From Gp6-AA40 sp035263125 (GTDB lineage: Bacteria > Acidobacteriota > Vicinamibacteria > Vicinamibacterales > UBA2999): a stretch of 64,000 bases of DNA. The stretch is from assembly GCA_035263125.1 (NCBI GenBank), contig DATFRP010000002.1, positions 49,060 to 113,059 of the forward strand, given 5' to 3'. The notes under the pieces were generated by a model, which saw nothing but the letters and a program-made list of their open reading frames with translations, had not been told where the DNA came from and did not search any database. A program made the translations under genes and the position numbers. The first letter of the stretch is position 1. Each line of letters opens with the position of its first letter. Of the stretch, positions 52,663 through 60,807 are shown piece by piece.

Positions 52663-54047
52663 GCCAGCACCACCACCGCTTCGATATGCGCCGTATGCGG
52701 AAACATGTCGACGGGTTGAATCGCCGCCACCGTGTATCCGTGCGTCGTGATGATCGCGAGGTCGCGCGCGAGCGCTTCGGGATTGCACGAGACGTACAGG
52801 GCAAGAGGCGGTGCGATCGTGCTGAAGATTGCCTTCAGCACCGGGCGCTCGCATCCTTCTCGCGGCGGATCCAGCACCACGACATCAGCCCCGCGAGCGT
52901 TGACCAGCGCCCGTTCGACCGGCGCCGCGATGAAACGGCAACGGTCTTCGGGAATGCGGTTCAGATCGCGGCTCGCGATGCCGTCGGCGACCGCAGCGCG
53001 GTTCTCTTCGATCGCGACGACGCGGTGACCGCGATGTGCGAGCGGAAGTGCGAAGAGGCCCGCACCGGCGTAGAGGTCGAGTACGGTTGCGTGTTCCGGG
53101 ACGGCGTCGAGCACGAGCTGCACGAGAAGTGCAGCGGCCCGCACGTTGGTCTGGAAGAACGCAGTGGACGAGATCAGAAACGAAATGCCCTCGACGTCCT
53201 CACGCATGCGTGCGGGTCCCGCGAGCTGGCGAGTCTCACGGCCGAAGATGAAGGCGTCTCCCTTCGGATGCACGTTGAGATGCAGCGACGTCGGCGCCGC
53301 GTCTCCCGAGAGCAGCGCCTTGGTTGCCGCGCGCAGCGGTTTCTCACCGGTCTCCGTCACGACGAGCGTGGCCATCGTTTCCGACGTCCCGCTTCCCACA
53401 CGGACCGCGACGCTCTTCAACGTTCGCCCTGCTCGCGCCGCTCGGCACGCGTCGCGTACGGCGAACGCGATGGCGTTGCCGCGGTCATCGTGCACCGGGC
53501 ATTCGCTGATGGCGACGATGCGCCTCGACCCGCGTGCGTAATGACCCATGGCGAGGTCGTGCTGGCGACGGTCAACCGCTCCGAAGACGAAATGGACCTT
53601 GTGACGGTACTGCCACGGGTTGTCGAGCGAAGTGGCAACGAGCATCGGCCGGGGTGCGGGTGCATCGGGCACGGCCGAACGTATGAGCCGTAAGAGCAGA
53701 TCAGTCTTCAGCCGCAGTTGCTCGGGGTATGCGATGTGCTGCCACGAGCAGCCGCCGCATGCCGGACCCGCGCCCGGCGCAAAGTGTGCGCAGCGTGCCG
53801 AGACTCGATGTGGGGAGGGACGCAGGACTTCAATCAGCGTCGCGGCGGCGTGTCCTTCGTGCGCGCGCTCCAACTGCACGCGCACACGCTCGCCTGGGAT
53901 CGTCAGCGGAACCGACACGCGACGACGGCCAACCCTCGCGAGTCCCTCGCCGGACGCCCCGATGGCATCGATCTCGACGACGAGATCGTCTGTGGTCTTC
54001 GTGTTCCTGGTGGCCTTCTTCGTAATCGTTGTGTGCGTTGTGGCCAC
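52602..54047 (-). CDS. rlmD: RlmD/TrmA-family rRNA m5U methyltransferase
   Basis: 481 residues. TRAM domain (EIDAIGASGEGLARVGRRR), iron-sulphur cysteines (CAHFAPGAGPACGGCSW; SECPVH), SAM motif VLDLYAGAGLFALPLA, DPPREGC, and the nucleophile in YVSCNPEALARDL. It methylates a uridine to m5U, by family probably 23S U1939 or a related site; exact position not provable. Oddity: residues 2-20 (ATTHTTITKKATRNTKTTD) and the last 18 (EGIRKQASGSRHQEAGMG) are encoded by repeat elements, and the GTG start with its GGAG lies in repeat-like DNA. The core enzyme (about 25-460) is intact. FKBP gene ends 20 bp upstream on the same strand. Confidence 0.9.
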   Translation of the reverse strand: MATTHTTITKKATRNTKTTDDLVVEIDAIGASGEGLARVGRRRVSVPLTIPGERVRVQLERAHEGHAAATLIEVLRPSPHRVSARCAHFAPGAGPACGGCSWQHIAYPEQLRLKTDLLLRLIRSAVPDAPAPRPMLVATSLDNPWQYRHKVHFVFGAVDRRQHDLAMGHYARGSRRIVAISECPVHDDRGNAIAFAVRDACRAARAGRTLKSVAVRVGSGTSETMATLVVTETGEKPLRAATKALLSGDAAPTSLHLNVHPKGDAFIFGRETRQLAGPARMREDVEGISFLISSTAFFQTNVRAAALLVQLVLDAVPEHATVLDLYAGAGLFALPLAHRGHRVVAIEENRAAVADGIASRDLNRIPEDRCRFIAAPVERALVNARGADVVVLDPPREGCERPVLKAIFSTIAPPLALYVSCNPEALARDLAIITTHGYTVAAIQPVDMFPHTAHIEAVVVLASEGIRKQASGSRHQEAGMG

Positions 54048-54060
54048 GATCTCCGCGCGC
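53985..54060. repeat. Degenerate CACGGAG/CACGAAG-unit element at the rlmD start
   Basis: On the minus strand the units GGAGATCGTGGCCAC, ACGAAGAAGGCCACC and AACACGAAGACCAC recur, like the element at 33442-33623. It supplies the ribosome binding site, GTG start and first codons of rlmD. It is degenerate, so the edges are approximate. Confidence 0.6.
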
Positions 54061-54067
54061 GTCGTGG

Positions 54068-54535
54068 CTAACGTACGTCCAGCAGCTCGACGTCAAAGAT
54101 CAGCGTGGCGTTCGGCGGGATGACGCCGCCGGCGCCGCGGCTCCCGTATCCGAGGCTCGGCGGAATCGTCAACGTTCTTCGTCCGCCCACCTTCATGCCC
54201 GCGACGCCGTCGTCCCATCCGCGGATGACGTCGCCGGCGCCAAGTCGGAATGGGAACGGTTCGTTGCGATCACGCGAGCTGTCGAACTTCGTCCCCTTGT
54301 GATCCGGCCGACCTTCGTCGTAGAGCCAGCCGGTGTAGTGGACGGTGACCCGACGGCCGGCGACCGCCTCGTTGCCGGTTCCAACTTGCTCGTCCACTTT
54401 GACGAGTTCGGTGATGTTCGACTGGCCCACGGTTGTGTCCTCCGTTTGCGGCGGACGATCGGTCTCTTCCCGGCATGCCGCCAACACGAGCACGAGCAGG
54501 ACCATGAGGAAGCTGGTCGTCACGCGCATCAACAT
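54068..54535 (-). CDS. FKBP-type peptidyl-prolyl isomerase lipoprotein
   Basis: 155 residues. Lipoprotein signal (FLMVLLVLVLAAC, cleavage before Cys) then an FKBP domain: VTVHYTGWLYDEG, GTKFDSSRDRNEPFPFRLGA, GWDDGVAGMKVGGRRTLTI, PPSLGYGSRGAGGVIPPNA, TLIFDVELLDV; the conserved Y, F, D, W/V and Y active-site residues are present. Periplasmic protein folding catalyst. Start: ATG at 54535 (MLMRVTT), downstream of the perfect -10 at 54566-54571; a further in-frame ATG follows two codons later. Confidence 0.9.
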   Translation of the reverse strand: MLMRVTTSFLMVLLVLVLAACREETDRPPQTEDTTVGQSNITELVKVDEQVGTGNEAVAGRRVTVHYTGWLYDEGRPDHKGTKFDSSRDRNEPFPFRLGAGDVIRGWDDGVAGMKVGGRRTLTIPPSLGYGSRGAGGVIPPNATLIFDVELLDVR

Positions 54536-54565
54536 CTTGATCTCGAGAGATGCAACCAAACCTCG

Positions 54566-54571
54566 ATTATA
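54566..54571 (-). promoter_or_regulatory. -10 hexamer of the FKBP gene
   Basis: Perfect TATAAT on the minus strand. It would give a leader of about 20-25 nt to the ATG at 54535. No good -35 at 17 bp was found. Confidence 0.45.
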
Positions 54572-54596
54572 GGAGCTTTACAATACCGATCGTGTA

Positions 54597-54643
54597 ATGG
54601 GGTCGGGAGTCATTTCCAATTCGGAAATGACTCCCGACCCCAT
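54597..54643. repeat. GGGGTCGGGAGTCATT palindromic element, copy 2
   Basis: Left arm 54597-54617 and right arm 54623-54643 are perfect 21-bp reverse complements with a five-base loop (AATTC). Shares the 16-bp core with copy 1 at 25382-25424. It lies between the divergent FKBP and sppA genes, ending four bases before the sppA ribosome binding site. Confidence 0.97.
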
Positions 54644-54657
54644 CGAGGAGGATTCTC

Positions 54658-56415
54658 GTGGCTCTCGCCCGCGGCGTTCGGTTCGTGCTCATCTTCATCG
54701 GTGCGGCTGCGCTCGTTTCGATGGGTTCGGTCGTGTTGATGTATCAGGCGGTGTCGCGCGGACCCTCGGTGCCTGCATCGGCAACGCTGGTGCTGAGGCC
54801 CGGTGGTGATCTGCAGGAAGTCGCGCCCTACGACGTTGTCGGGCAGCTGTTCGGACGCGAGCCGAACACGGTCCGTGCGTTCGTCGAGACATTGCGGCGT
54901 GCGAAGTCCGATGCCCGCATCAAGACCGTGCTGTTGAAGCCGAATGCGCTGCAACTGCCGTACTGGGCCAAGGTGCAGGAGCTGCGCGATGCCGTGCTCG
55001 ACTTCCGGAAATCGGGGAAGTCGGTCGTGGCCTTCCTCGAGTACGGCGGCGACCGCGAATACTACCTGGCGACCGCCGCCAATCAGGTGTTCCTGCTGCC
55101 GAGCAGCCCACTCGATCTGAAGGGCGTCGCGTCGTACGAGATTTTTCTGCGCGGGATGTTCGACAAGATCGGAGCATACCCCGACTTCATCCACATCGGC
55201 GACTACAAGTCGGCGACCAATCAGCTGACAGAAAAGGGGTTCACCAAGGCGCACCGCGAGATGGCCGAGTCGCTCAATCGTGACATGTACGATCAGCTCG
55301 TGAAGGGCATCGCGCAGGCCCGCAAGAAGTCCGAGGCAGAGGTGAAAGCACTGCTCGATCAGGGCCCGTTCGTGCCCGAAGAAGCGCTGCGCGTCGGTCT
55401 CGTCGACGATCTCGCGTACGAGGACGAGCTCGACGATCGCGTGCCGACGCTTCACGCGAGGAGCAAGGACTTCTGGATCGAAGGGACCGACTATCAGCGC
55501 GCCGCCGGCCCGAGGCTCGGGAGTGGCCGCTCGCGCATCGCGGTGCTGTACGCCGTCGGCACGATCAGCTCGGGGAAGAGCGGCTTCGATCCGCTGAACG
55601 GATCGGTCCTCGGGTCGGACACGATGGTGGAGCAGATTCGCCGCGTGCGCGATGACGACTCCATCAAGGCGATCGTCCTTCGGATCGACAGCCCCGGCGG
55701 TTCGTCGATTGCCTCCGACGTCATCTGGCGCGAGCTGATGATCACCCGCGACCAGAAGCCGTCGCGTCCGCTCATCACCTCGATGTCGGATCTCGCCGCG
55801 TCGGGCGGATACTACATCGCGCTGCCGGGTCAGGTGATCGTCGCGCAGCCAGGGACGCTGACCGGGTCGATCGGAATCTTCACTGGCAAGCTCGCCATCG
55901 GCGGCACGCTCGGCAAGATCGGCGTGACGACGGGGACGGTGACCGCGGGAGCGAATGCGGATATCGAGTCACCGTTTACACCGTTCACGCCCGCGCAGCG
56001 CGCCAAGACGCTGCAGTTGATGCAGGGGTTCTACGAGGACTTCGTCGAGAAGACCGCCCAGTCGCGGAAGACCACGCCCGAACAGATTGACACCGTGGCG
56101 CAGGGACGCGTGTGGACCGGTGCGCAGGCGCGCGAGAACGGGCTGGTCGACCTGTTGGGCGGACTCGACACGGCAATCGGGATTGCCAAGGAGCGCGCGC
56201 ACATCCCGGCAAACGAGGACGTCGAGCTCGTCGAGTTCCCCGGTCGCCGCAGTCTGTTTGAAACGCTGTCGGATGAATTCGGATCGAGCCGCGCCGGTAT
56301 GTGGAACCTCGTGTTCGGCGCTGACACCCGCGCAGTAGGTGCCGTCACCGCGCCAGTGAGACTGTTTCAGCGCGGCGAACCGCTCGCGCTGATGCCTTTT
56401 ACGTTCGTTCGATGA
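54658..56415 (+). CDS. sppA: Signal peptide peptidase SppA (67K type)
   Basis: 585 residues. N-terminal anchor (FVLIFIGAAALVSMGSVVLM) and two tandem Clp-fold domains. The catalytic dyad is split as in E. coli SppA: K184 (HIGDYKSATNQ) in the first half and S382 (SDLAASGGYYIALP) in the second. It cleaves residual signal peptides in the inner membrane. Start GTG 54658 has the strong ribosome binding site GAGGAGG, directly after the palindrome at 54597-54643. A GCCGGGCC element follows the stop. Confidence 0.94.
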   Translation: MALARGVRFVLIFIGAAALVSMGSVVLMYQAVSRGPSVPASATLVLRPGGDLQEVAPYDVVGQLFGREPNTVRAFVETLRRAKSDARIKTVLLKPNALQLPYWAKVQELRDAVLDFRKSGKSVVAFLEYGGDREYYLATAANQVFLLPSSPLDLKGVASYEIFLRGMFDKIGAYPDFIHIGDYKSATNQLTEKGFTKAHREMAESLNRDMYDQLVKGIAQARKKSEAEVKALLDQGPFVPEEALRVGLVDDLAYEDELDDRVPTLHARSKDFWIEGTDYQRAAGPRLGSGRSRIAVLYAVGTISSGKSGFDPLNGSVLGSDTMVEQIRRVRDDDSIKAIVLRIDSPGGSSIASDVIWRELMITRDQKPSRPLITSMSDLAASGGYYIALPGQVIVAQPGTLTGSIGIFTGKLAIGGTLGKIGVTTGTVTAGANADIESPFTPFTPAQRAKTLQLMQGFYEDFVEKTAQSRKTTPEQIDTVAQGRVWTGAQARENGLVDLLGGLDTAIGIAKERAHIPANEDVELVEFPGRRSLFETLSDEFGSSRAGMWNLVFGADTRAVGAVTAPVRLFQRGEPLALMPFTFVR

Positions 56416-56470
56416 TCACGCCGGGCCTGAAAAGGATCACGCCGGGCCTGAAAGGCCCGGCCTACACTAC
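56416..56470. repeat. GCCGGGCC-family element between sppA and ppiD
   Basis: Two tandem copies of ATCACGCCGGGCCTGAAA (56415 and about 56436), the second followed by GGCCCGGCCTACACTAC to make a hairpin. The TAG stop of the convergent ppiD-like gene (56467-56469) lies in its CTACACTAC end. Same family as 10444-10522. Confidence 0.92.
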
Positions 56471-58407
56471 GACCGCGACGCCGCCGTGAGTCGGCGGAGC
56501 ACGTCGTCGTTGACTTCGATCTTCACGCCCTCGCGCGCTTTGTTCATGTAGGCGTTGAAGAAGCGTCCGCGCCGCTCGTTGAGCAGCTCTGCGCGGAACG
56601 CCTCACGCGCTTGTCGGAGTTTTTCCGGCGTCACATCTTCGCGCTCGACGATGCGTACGATCACCGTGCCTTCGGGCGTTTGAATCGGATCGGTCACCGC
56701 GCCGACCGGAAGCGTGTAGACCACCTTGTCGATCTCGGGGCTGACACCGACATCGGGAATCGTCGATGCACGCGGGAGGAGCTCGGTGTCCTTGGCCGTG
56801 AGGCCCTGCGCTTTGGCAGCCGCAGCGAAGTTGCTGCCCGCGGACTTGAGCGCGCCGGCGATGTCCGTGGCACGTTGACGGCTCATCTCCGTGGCGCGCA
56901 GGCGCACGAGATCGTCGTGCACGCGGCTCTTCACCTCGTCCAGCTTCGGCACATACGGATCCTTCTTCTCGGAGACGCTGATGAAGACCGGACCTCGGGC
57001 CGTGGCGATCGCGCTGCTGACCTTCCCGCTCTCGAGTCGGAACGCCTCGGCAGCCACGTCGGGCGCGGCGCCCAGTCCCGGCACCGGATCGTTGCGCTGG
57101 AAGAGCCCAGACTCCTGCACCGTCAGGCCGGCTTCCTTGGCGGCCGCAGCCAGATCGTCCGGCCCCTTGATCCGCTTCTCGAGCGCGCGCGCCTGATCGG
57201 TGATCCGCTGATCGGCGATCTCCATCGCCAGCTGCTGCTGAATCTGCGGTCGCACTTCATCGAGCGTGCGCGTCGATGCCGGTCGCCGATCGGTGACCTT
57301 GATGATGTGGTAGCCGAACTGCGACTTCACGAGATCGCTGATCTGGCCGGGCATCATCTCGAACGCGACCTTCTCGAATTCCGGCACCATGCGGCCGCGA
57401 CCGAAGTAGTCGAGATCGCCGCCGTTGGCCTTCGAGCCTTTGTCCTCCGAATACTTCTTCGCGAGCTCCGCGAAGTCGGCGCCGCCCTTGGCCTGTTTCA
57501 GGATGTCCTCGGCGCGCTTCCTCACGTCCGCATCGTTCTTGCCTGCGGTCTCGAGCAGGATGTGGCTGGCGCGCACCTGCTCCGGCGTCTGGTACTGCTG
57601 GAGGTTGTCGTTGTAGGAGCGCTCGATGTCGTGGGGCGGCACGGCGACCTTGAGACGCGCCTGCTCGCGATCGAGCAGCAGATACTTGATCTTCCGCTGT
57701 TCGCCCATGCGGTATTCGGCTGAGTGCGCGTTGTAGTGCGCCGCGACGTCGGCGTCAGTGACCGTCACCTTGTCGCGGAAGGCGTCTGCCGTCACGGCGA
57801 CCACCTGCATCTTCACCTTCTCATTGCGCTGACGGTATTCCTTCTCGAGTTCGGCATCCGAGATCGCCATCCAGTCGGTGATCGCCGCGCGCAGCTTCTC
57901 GAGCACCATGCTGCGTCGCAGGCTCTCCTCGAACTGGCTCTTGGTCATCGGAGGCGTCTGACTCTGGAGCAGCTGCTCGTAGCGCGCCTCGCCGATGAAA
58001 CGGCCGTTCTCCTGCAGGCCCGGGAGTGAAAAGATCTGCTGCGCCAGTTCGTCGTCGCTCACGGTGATGCCGTGGCGATTGGCTTCCTTGATCGCGATCT
58101 CTTCCTCGATCATCTGCCGCAACACCTGCTGCTCGACGCCGAGCTGTCGAAGGAGCTGGCTGTTGATGCTGCCGCCGAACTGCGCTCGGTAGGCGTTGAC
58201 CTGGGCCAGATACCGCTGCTGGAAGTCGCCGGCCTTCAGCTGCACGTTGCCCACTTCGGCGACGACTTCGCGCGGCGCGGCTCCGGCACCGAGTGGGTTG
58301 TTCTGCAGGAAGTCGGGCACGTACAGCAGTACGAACGTCAACACCACGAGCGCCAGCGTCCACTTGAGGATGTTCTTGTGGCGGCGCATCCGATCGAGCA
58401 TGGTCAT
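56467..58407 (-). CDS. PpiD/SurA-like periplasmic foldase
   Basis: 646 residues. One N-terminal span (ILKWTLALVVLTFVLLYVP) after a short basic cytoplasmic tail, a SurA-N-like chaperone region (about 40-210), then a parvulin PPIase domain: VRASHILLETAGKNDADVR, GGADFAELAKKYSEDKGSK and GYHIIKVTDRRP (about 270-400). A second, degenerate parvulin-like region follows. Same layout as PpiD (inner-membrane-anchored folding factor for exported proteins). Start: ATG of MTMLDRMRRHKN with AAGGAT upstream. A promoter is visible at 58470-58499. Confidence 0.9.
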   Translation of the reverse strand: MTMLDRMRRHKNILKWTLALVVLTFVLLYVPDFLQNNPLGAGAAPREVVAEVGNVQLKAGDFQQRYLAQVNAYRAQFGGSINSQLLRQLGVEQQVLRQMIEEEIAIKEANRHGITVSDDELAQQIFSLPGLQENGRFIGEARYEQLLQSQTPPMTKSQFEESLRRSMVLEKLRAAITDWMAISDAELEKEYRQRNEKVKMQVVAVTADAFRDKVTVTDADVAAHYNAHSAEYRMGEQRKIKYLLLDREQARLKVAVPPHDIERSYNDNLQQYQTPEQVRASHILLETAGKNDADVRKRAEDILKQAKGGADFAELAKKYSEDKGSKANGGDLDYFGRGRMVPEFEKVAFEMMPGQISDLVKSQFGYHIIKVTDRRPASTRTLDEVRPQIQQQLAMEIADQRITDQARALEKRIKGPDDLAAAAKEAGLTVQESGLFQRNDPVPGLGAAPDVAAEAFRLESGKVSSAIATARGPVFISVSEKKDPYVPKLDEVKSRVHDDLVRLRATEMSRQRATDIAGALKSAGSNFAAAAKAQGLTAKDTELLPRASTIPDVGVSPEIDKVVYTLPVGAVTDPIQTPEGTVIVRIVEREDVTPEKLRQAREAFRAELLNERRGRFFNAYMNKAREGVKIEVNDDVLRRLTAASRS

Positions 58408-58469
58408 GAGCGAAATCCTTCTGACAGATTCAGACGGTGAGCCTCCCGCCCGCGGTCTGAAACCTTTAA

Positions 58470-58499
58470 TGTACGACACGAACTATCGAAGCTGCAACT
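58470..58499 (-). promoter_or_regulatory. Sigma-70-like promoter of the ppiD-like gene
   Basis: On the minus strand: -35 TTGCAG (58494-58499), 18-bp spacer, -10 TACATT (58470-58475). It predicts a leader of about 55 nt. The divergent GGDEF gene starts about 140 bp away; that side has an AAAAGGA/TCCTTT stem (58609-58627) of unknown role. Confidence 0.5.
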
Positions 58500-58635
58500 A
58501 GTTGCGGGACCGTCCGATAAGAGGTCCGAGGGGGCACGAACGTCGACGGCCGTCTGCGCGTCGCGGCGCCAGGCGGCCGGAAGCCTTGTGATATTATTTG
58601 ATACGACCAAAAGGACTTAACTCCTTTCAAGCGGC

Positions 58636-59772
58636 TTGCCGTACGGGCGCGGCGGCGCACTCCCATCTTCGACAGTGACAGCAATTTCCAGCAAGCGCGA
58701 CGCGGGGCCACGTGCGGTCCGGAGCGCCAGACGGCCAGATCTGGCCGCCCGGGTCAAGGCTCGCGCCCGCGCGCTGCGATCCCGCATCGCCCGGAGCGAG
58801 GCGATCATCGAAGCGGTGCGCGAGGCCAACGCCTCGCTCGATCCCCGGAAAGTGTCCGAGTGGCTGGTTCGTCAGGCGCAGGAATGGGTCCCAGCCTCCT
58901 GCTGGGTTGTTGTGGCCAACGACATCGACGGCGATCCCAATGTGCTGGCCGATGCCGGGCTCGTGCCGGCATTGAGTCCCGCCTTGTGGGCCAGTGCGGG
59001 CTGGGTCATGCGTCATGGCGTGGAGTTCTTTTCCGCGAATTTGGCCAAGGACCCGAGAACGAGCTCGAGCGGCTCGGGGGCGGCATTCGCGTTCCCGCTG
59101 CTGAGCCGCAACCGCTGCATCGGCGCGCTCGTCGCGCTGGATGCGCTGCCATCCGCGACGGCACCGTCGATGGGCCCGTCTCTTGTGATGGCGCTGCGTG
59201 CGCTGCTCGAACCGTCGGCAATCGCGCTCGACAACGCGCTGTCGCTGCAGAAAGCGGAAGCCCTGTCGGTCACCGACGATCTGACGCGGTTGTTCAACTC
59301 GCGGCACCTCAATAAAGTGCTGCGCATCGAAGCGAAACGCGCGGTTCGAAACGGCCGGCCGCTGTCGCTGCTGTTCCTCGACCTCGACACGTTCAAGCAG
59401 GTCAACGACCAGCACGGACACCTGTGTGGCAGCAAAGTGCTCGTCGAAGCCGCGGCACTCATCAGAGCGTGCGCCCGCGAAACCGACACGGTTGCGCGCT
59501 TCGGCGGCGACGAATTCTCGTTGATTCTTCCCGACACGGATACTGCGGGCGCCGTGTCCGTGGCGCAACGCATCCTCGACACATTGCGGACGACTCGATT
59601 CCTGGCCTCGGAGGGACTCGCCGTCCGGCAGACCGCCTCGATCGGCGTTGCAACTTTGTTCCCGGAAAAGCCCAAAACTGCGGAAGAATTGGTCAAAGCG
59701 GCCGATATGGCCATGTATCGCGTCAAGGCTGCCGGCAAAGACGGCTTACACATTGCCCAGGAGGGCTCGTAG
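58636..59772 (+). CDS. GGDEF diguanylate cyclase with GAF-like sensor
   Basis: Up to 378 residues. A basic N-terminus, a GAF-like domain (about 60-205: WVPASCWVVVANDIDGDP to MGPSLVMALRALLEPSAIA), a short linker helix (ALDNALSLQKAEALSVTDD), then an intact GGDEF domain (about 215-370): TRLFNSRHLNKVL, LFLDLDTFKQVNDQHGH, ARFGGDEFSLILP. The inhibitory I-site R-E-T-D is in place five residues before GGDEF, so product inhibition by c-di-GMP is likely. Start uncertain: TTG at 58636 or GTG at 58675. The stop is 2 bp before the mreB start, so it shares a transcript with the cell-shape genes. Confidence 0.88.
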   Translation: MPYGRGGALPSSTVTAISSKRDAGPRAVRSARRPDLAARVKARARALRSRIARSEAIIEAVREANASLDPRKVSEWLVRQAQEWVPASCWVVVANDIDGDPNVLADAGLVPALSPALWASAGWVMRHGVEFFSANLAKDPRTSSSGSGAAFAFPLLSRNRCIGALVALDALPSATAPSMGPSLVMALRALLEPSAIALDNALSLQKAEALSVTDDLTRLFNSRHLNKVLRIEAKRAVRNGRPLSLLFLDLDTFKQVNDQHGHLCGSKVLVEAAALIRACARETDTVARFGGDEFSLILPDTDTAGAVSVAQRILDTLRTTRFLASEGLAVRQTASIGVATLFPEKPKTAEELVKAADMAMYRVKAAGKDGLHIAQEGS

Positions 59773-59774
59773 CG

Positions 59775-60800
59775 TTGCCTCTCGGTTCGTTTTTCTCACT
59801 TTTCTCCAGCGATCTGGCGATCGATCTCGGGACTGCGAACACCTGCGTGTACGCGCGCGGTAAGGGCATCGTCGTCAACGAGCCCTCGATCGTGGCGATC
59901 AACAAGGTGAACGGTCGCGTCGAGGCGGTTGGCAGGGAAGCCAAAGACATGCTTGGGCGGACGCCGGGCAACATCGTGGCGATCAAGCCGATGAAGGATG
60001 GAGTCATTGCCGACTTCGAGGTCACCGAGAAGATGCTGACCTACTTCATCAAGAAAGCACACAACCGCAATGTCTGGGTGCGCCCGCGCATCGTGATCGG
60101 CGTGCCGTCCGAGATCACGCAGGTCGAGAAACGCGCGGTCAAGGACAGCGCGTACCGCGCCAAGGCCAGCGAAGTGCATCTGGTCGAGGAGGCGATGGCG
60201 GCAGCCATCGGCGCCGGCATGCCGATCACCGAGCCGTCGGGCAACATGATCGTCGACATCGGCGGCGGGACCACCGACATCGCTGTGATCTCGCTGGCAG
60301 GAATCGTCTACAGCAAGGCCGTCCGCGTGGCCGGTAACGAGATGGACGAGGCGATCATCCAGTACATCAAGAAGACGTACAACCTGCTCATCGGCGAACG
60401 AACGGCCGAACAGATCAAGATGGAGATCGGCTCCGCCTATCCTCTCGACGAGAAGATGACGATGGAGATCAAGGGGCGCCACTTGATTGAGGGCGTGCCC
60501 AAGACGATCACCATCAGCGATGAGGAGATTCGGGAGGCATTGACCGAAACGGTGAACGTGATCGTCGATGCCGTGCGGGTGGCGCTCGAGCGTACGCCGC
60601 CGGAGCTATCGGCCGATATCGTTGATCGTGGCATCGTGCTCACCGGCGGCGGCTCGATGCTGAAGAACCTCGACAAGCGGCTGCGGGAGGAGACCGGGCT
60701 GCCGCTGGCGATGGCCGAAGATCCGTTGTCGTCGGTCGTGCTCGGCGCGGGCAAGATGCTGTCGGATTTCAATCTGCTCCGAAAAATCTCGATCGACTAA
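59775..60800 (+). CDS. mreB: Rod-shape actin homologue MreB
   Basis: 341 residues from TTG 59775 (MPLGSFFSLFSSD). Actin-fold ATP motifs: AIDLGTANTCVY (phosphate 1), IVDIGGGTTDIAVI (phosphate 2), GIVLTGGGSMLKNL (adenosine). The N-terminal FFSLFSSD can form a membrane-binding amphipathic segment. Start supported by family length and the ribosome binding site AGGAGGG 11 bases upstream; the open frame upstream overlaps the GGDEF gene. First gene of mreB-mreC-mreD-mrdA, the elongasome. Confidence 0.96.
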   Translation: MPLGSFFSLFSSDLAIDLGTANTCVYARGKGIVVNEPSIVAINKVNGRVEAVGREAKDMLGRTPGNIVAIKPMKDGVIADFEVTEKMLTYFIKKAHNRNVWVRPRIVIGVPSEITQVEKRAVKDSAYRAKASEVHLVEEAMAAAIGAGMPITEPSGNMIVDIGGGTTDIAVISLAGIVYSKAVRVAGNEMDEAIIQYIKKTYNLLIGERTAEQIKMEIGSAYPLDEKMTMEIKGRHLIEGVPKTITISDEEIREALTETVNVIVDAVRVALERTPPELSADIVDRGIVLTGGGSMLKNLDKRLREETGLPLAMAEDPLSSVVLGAGKMLSDFNLLRKISID

Positions 60801-60807
60801 GCACGAT

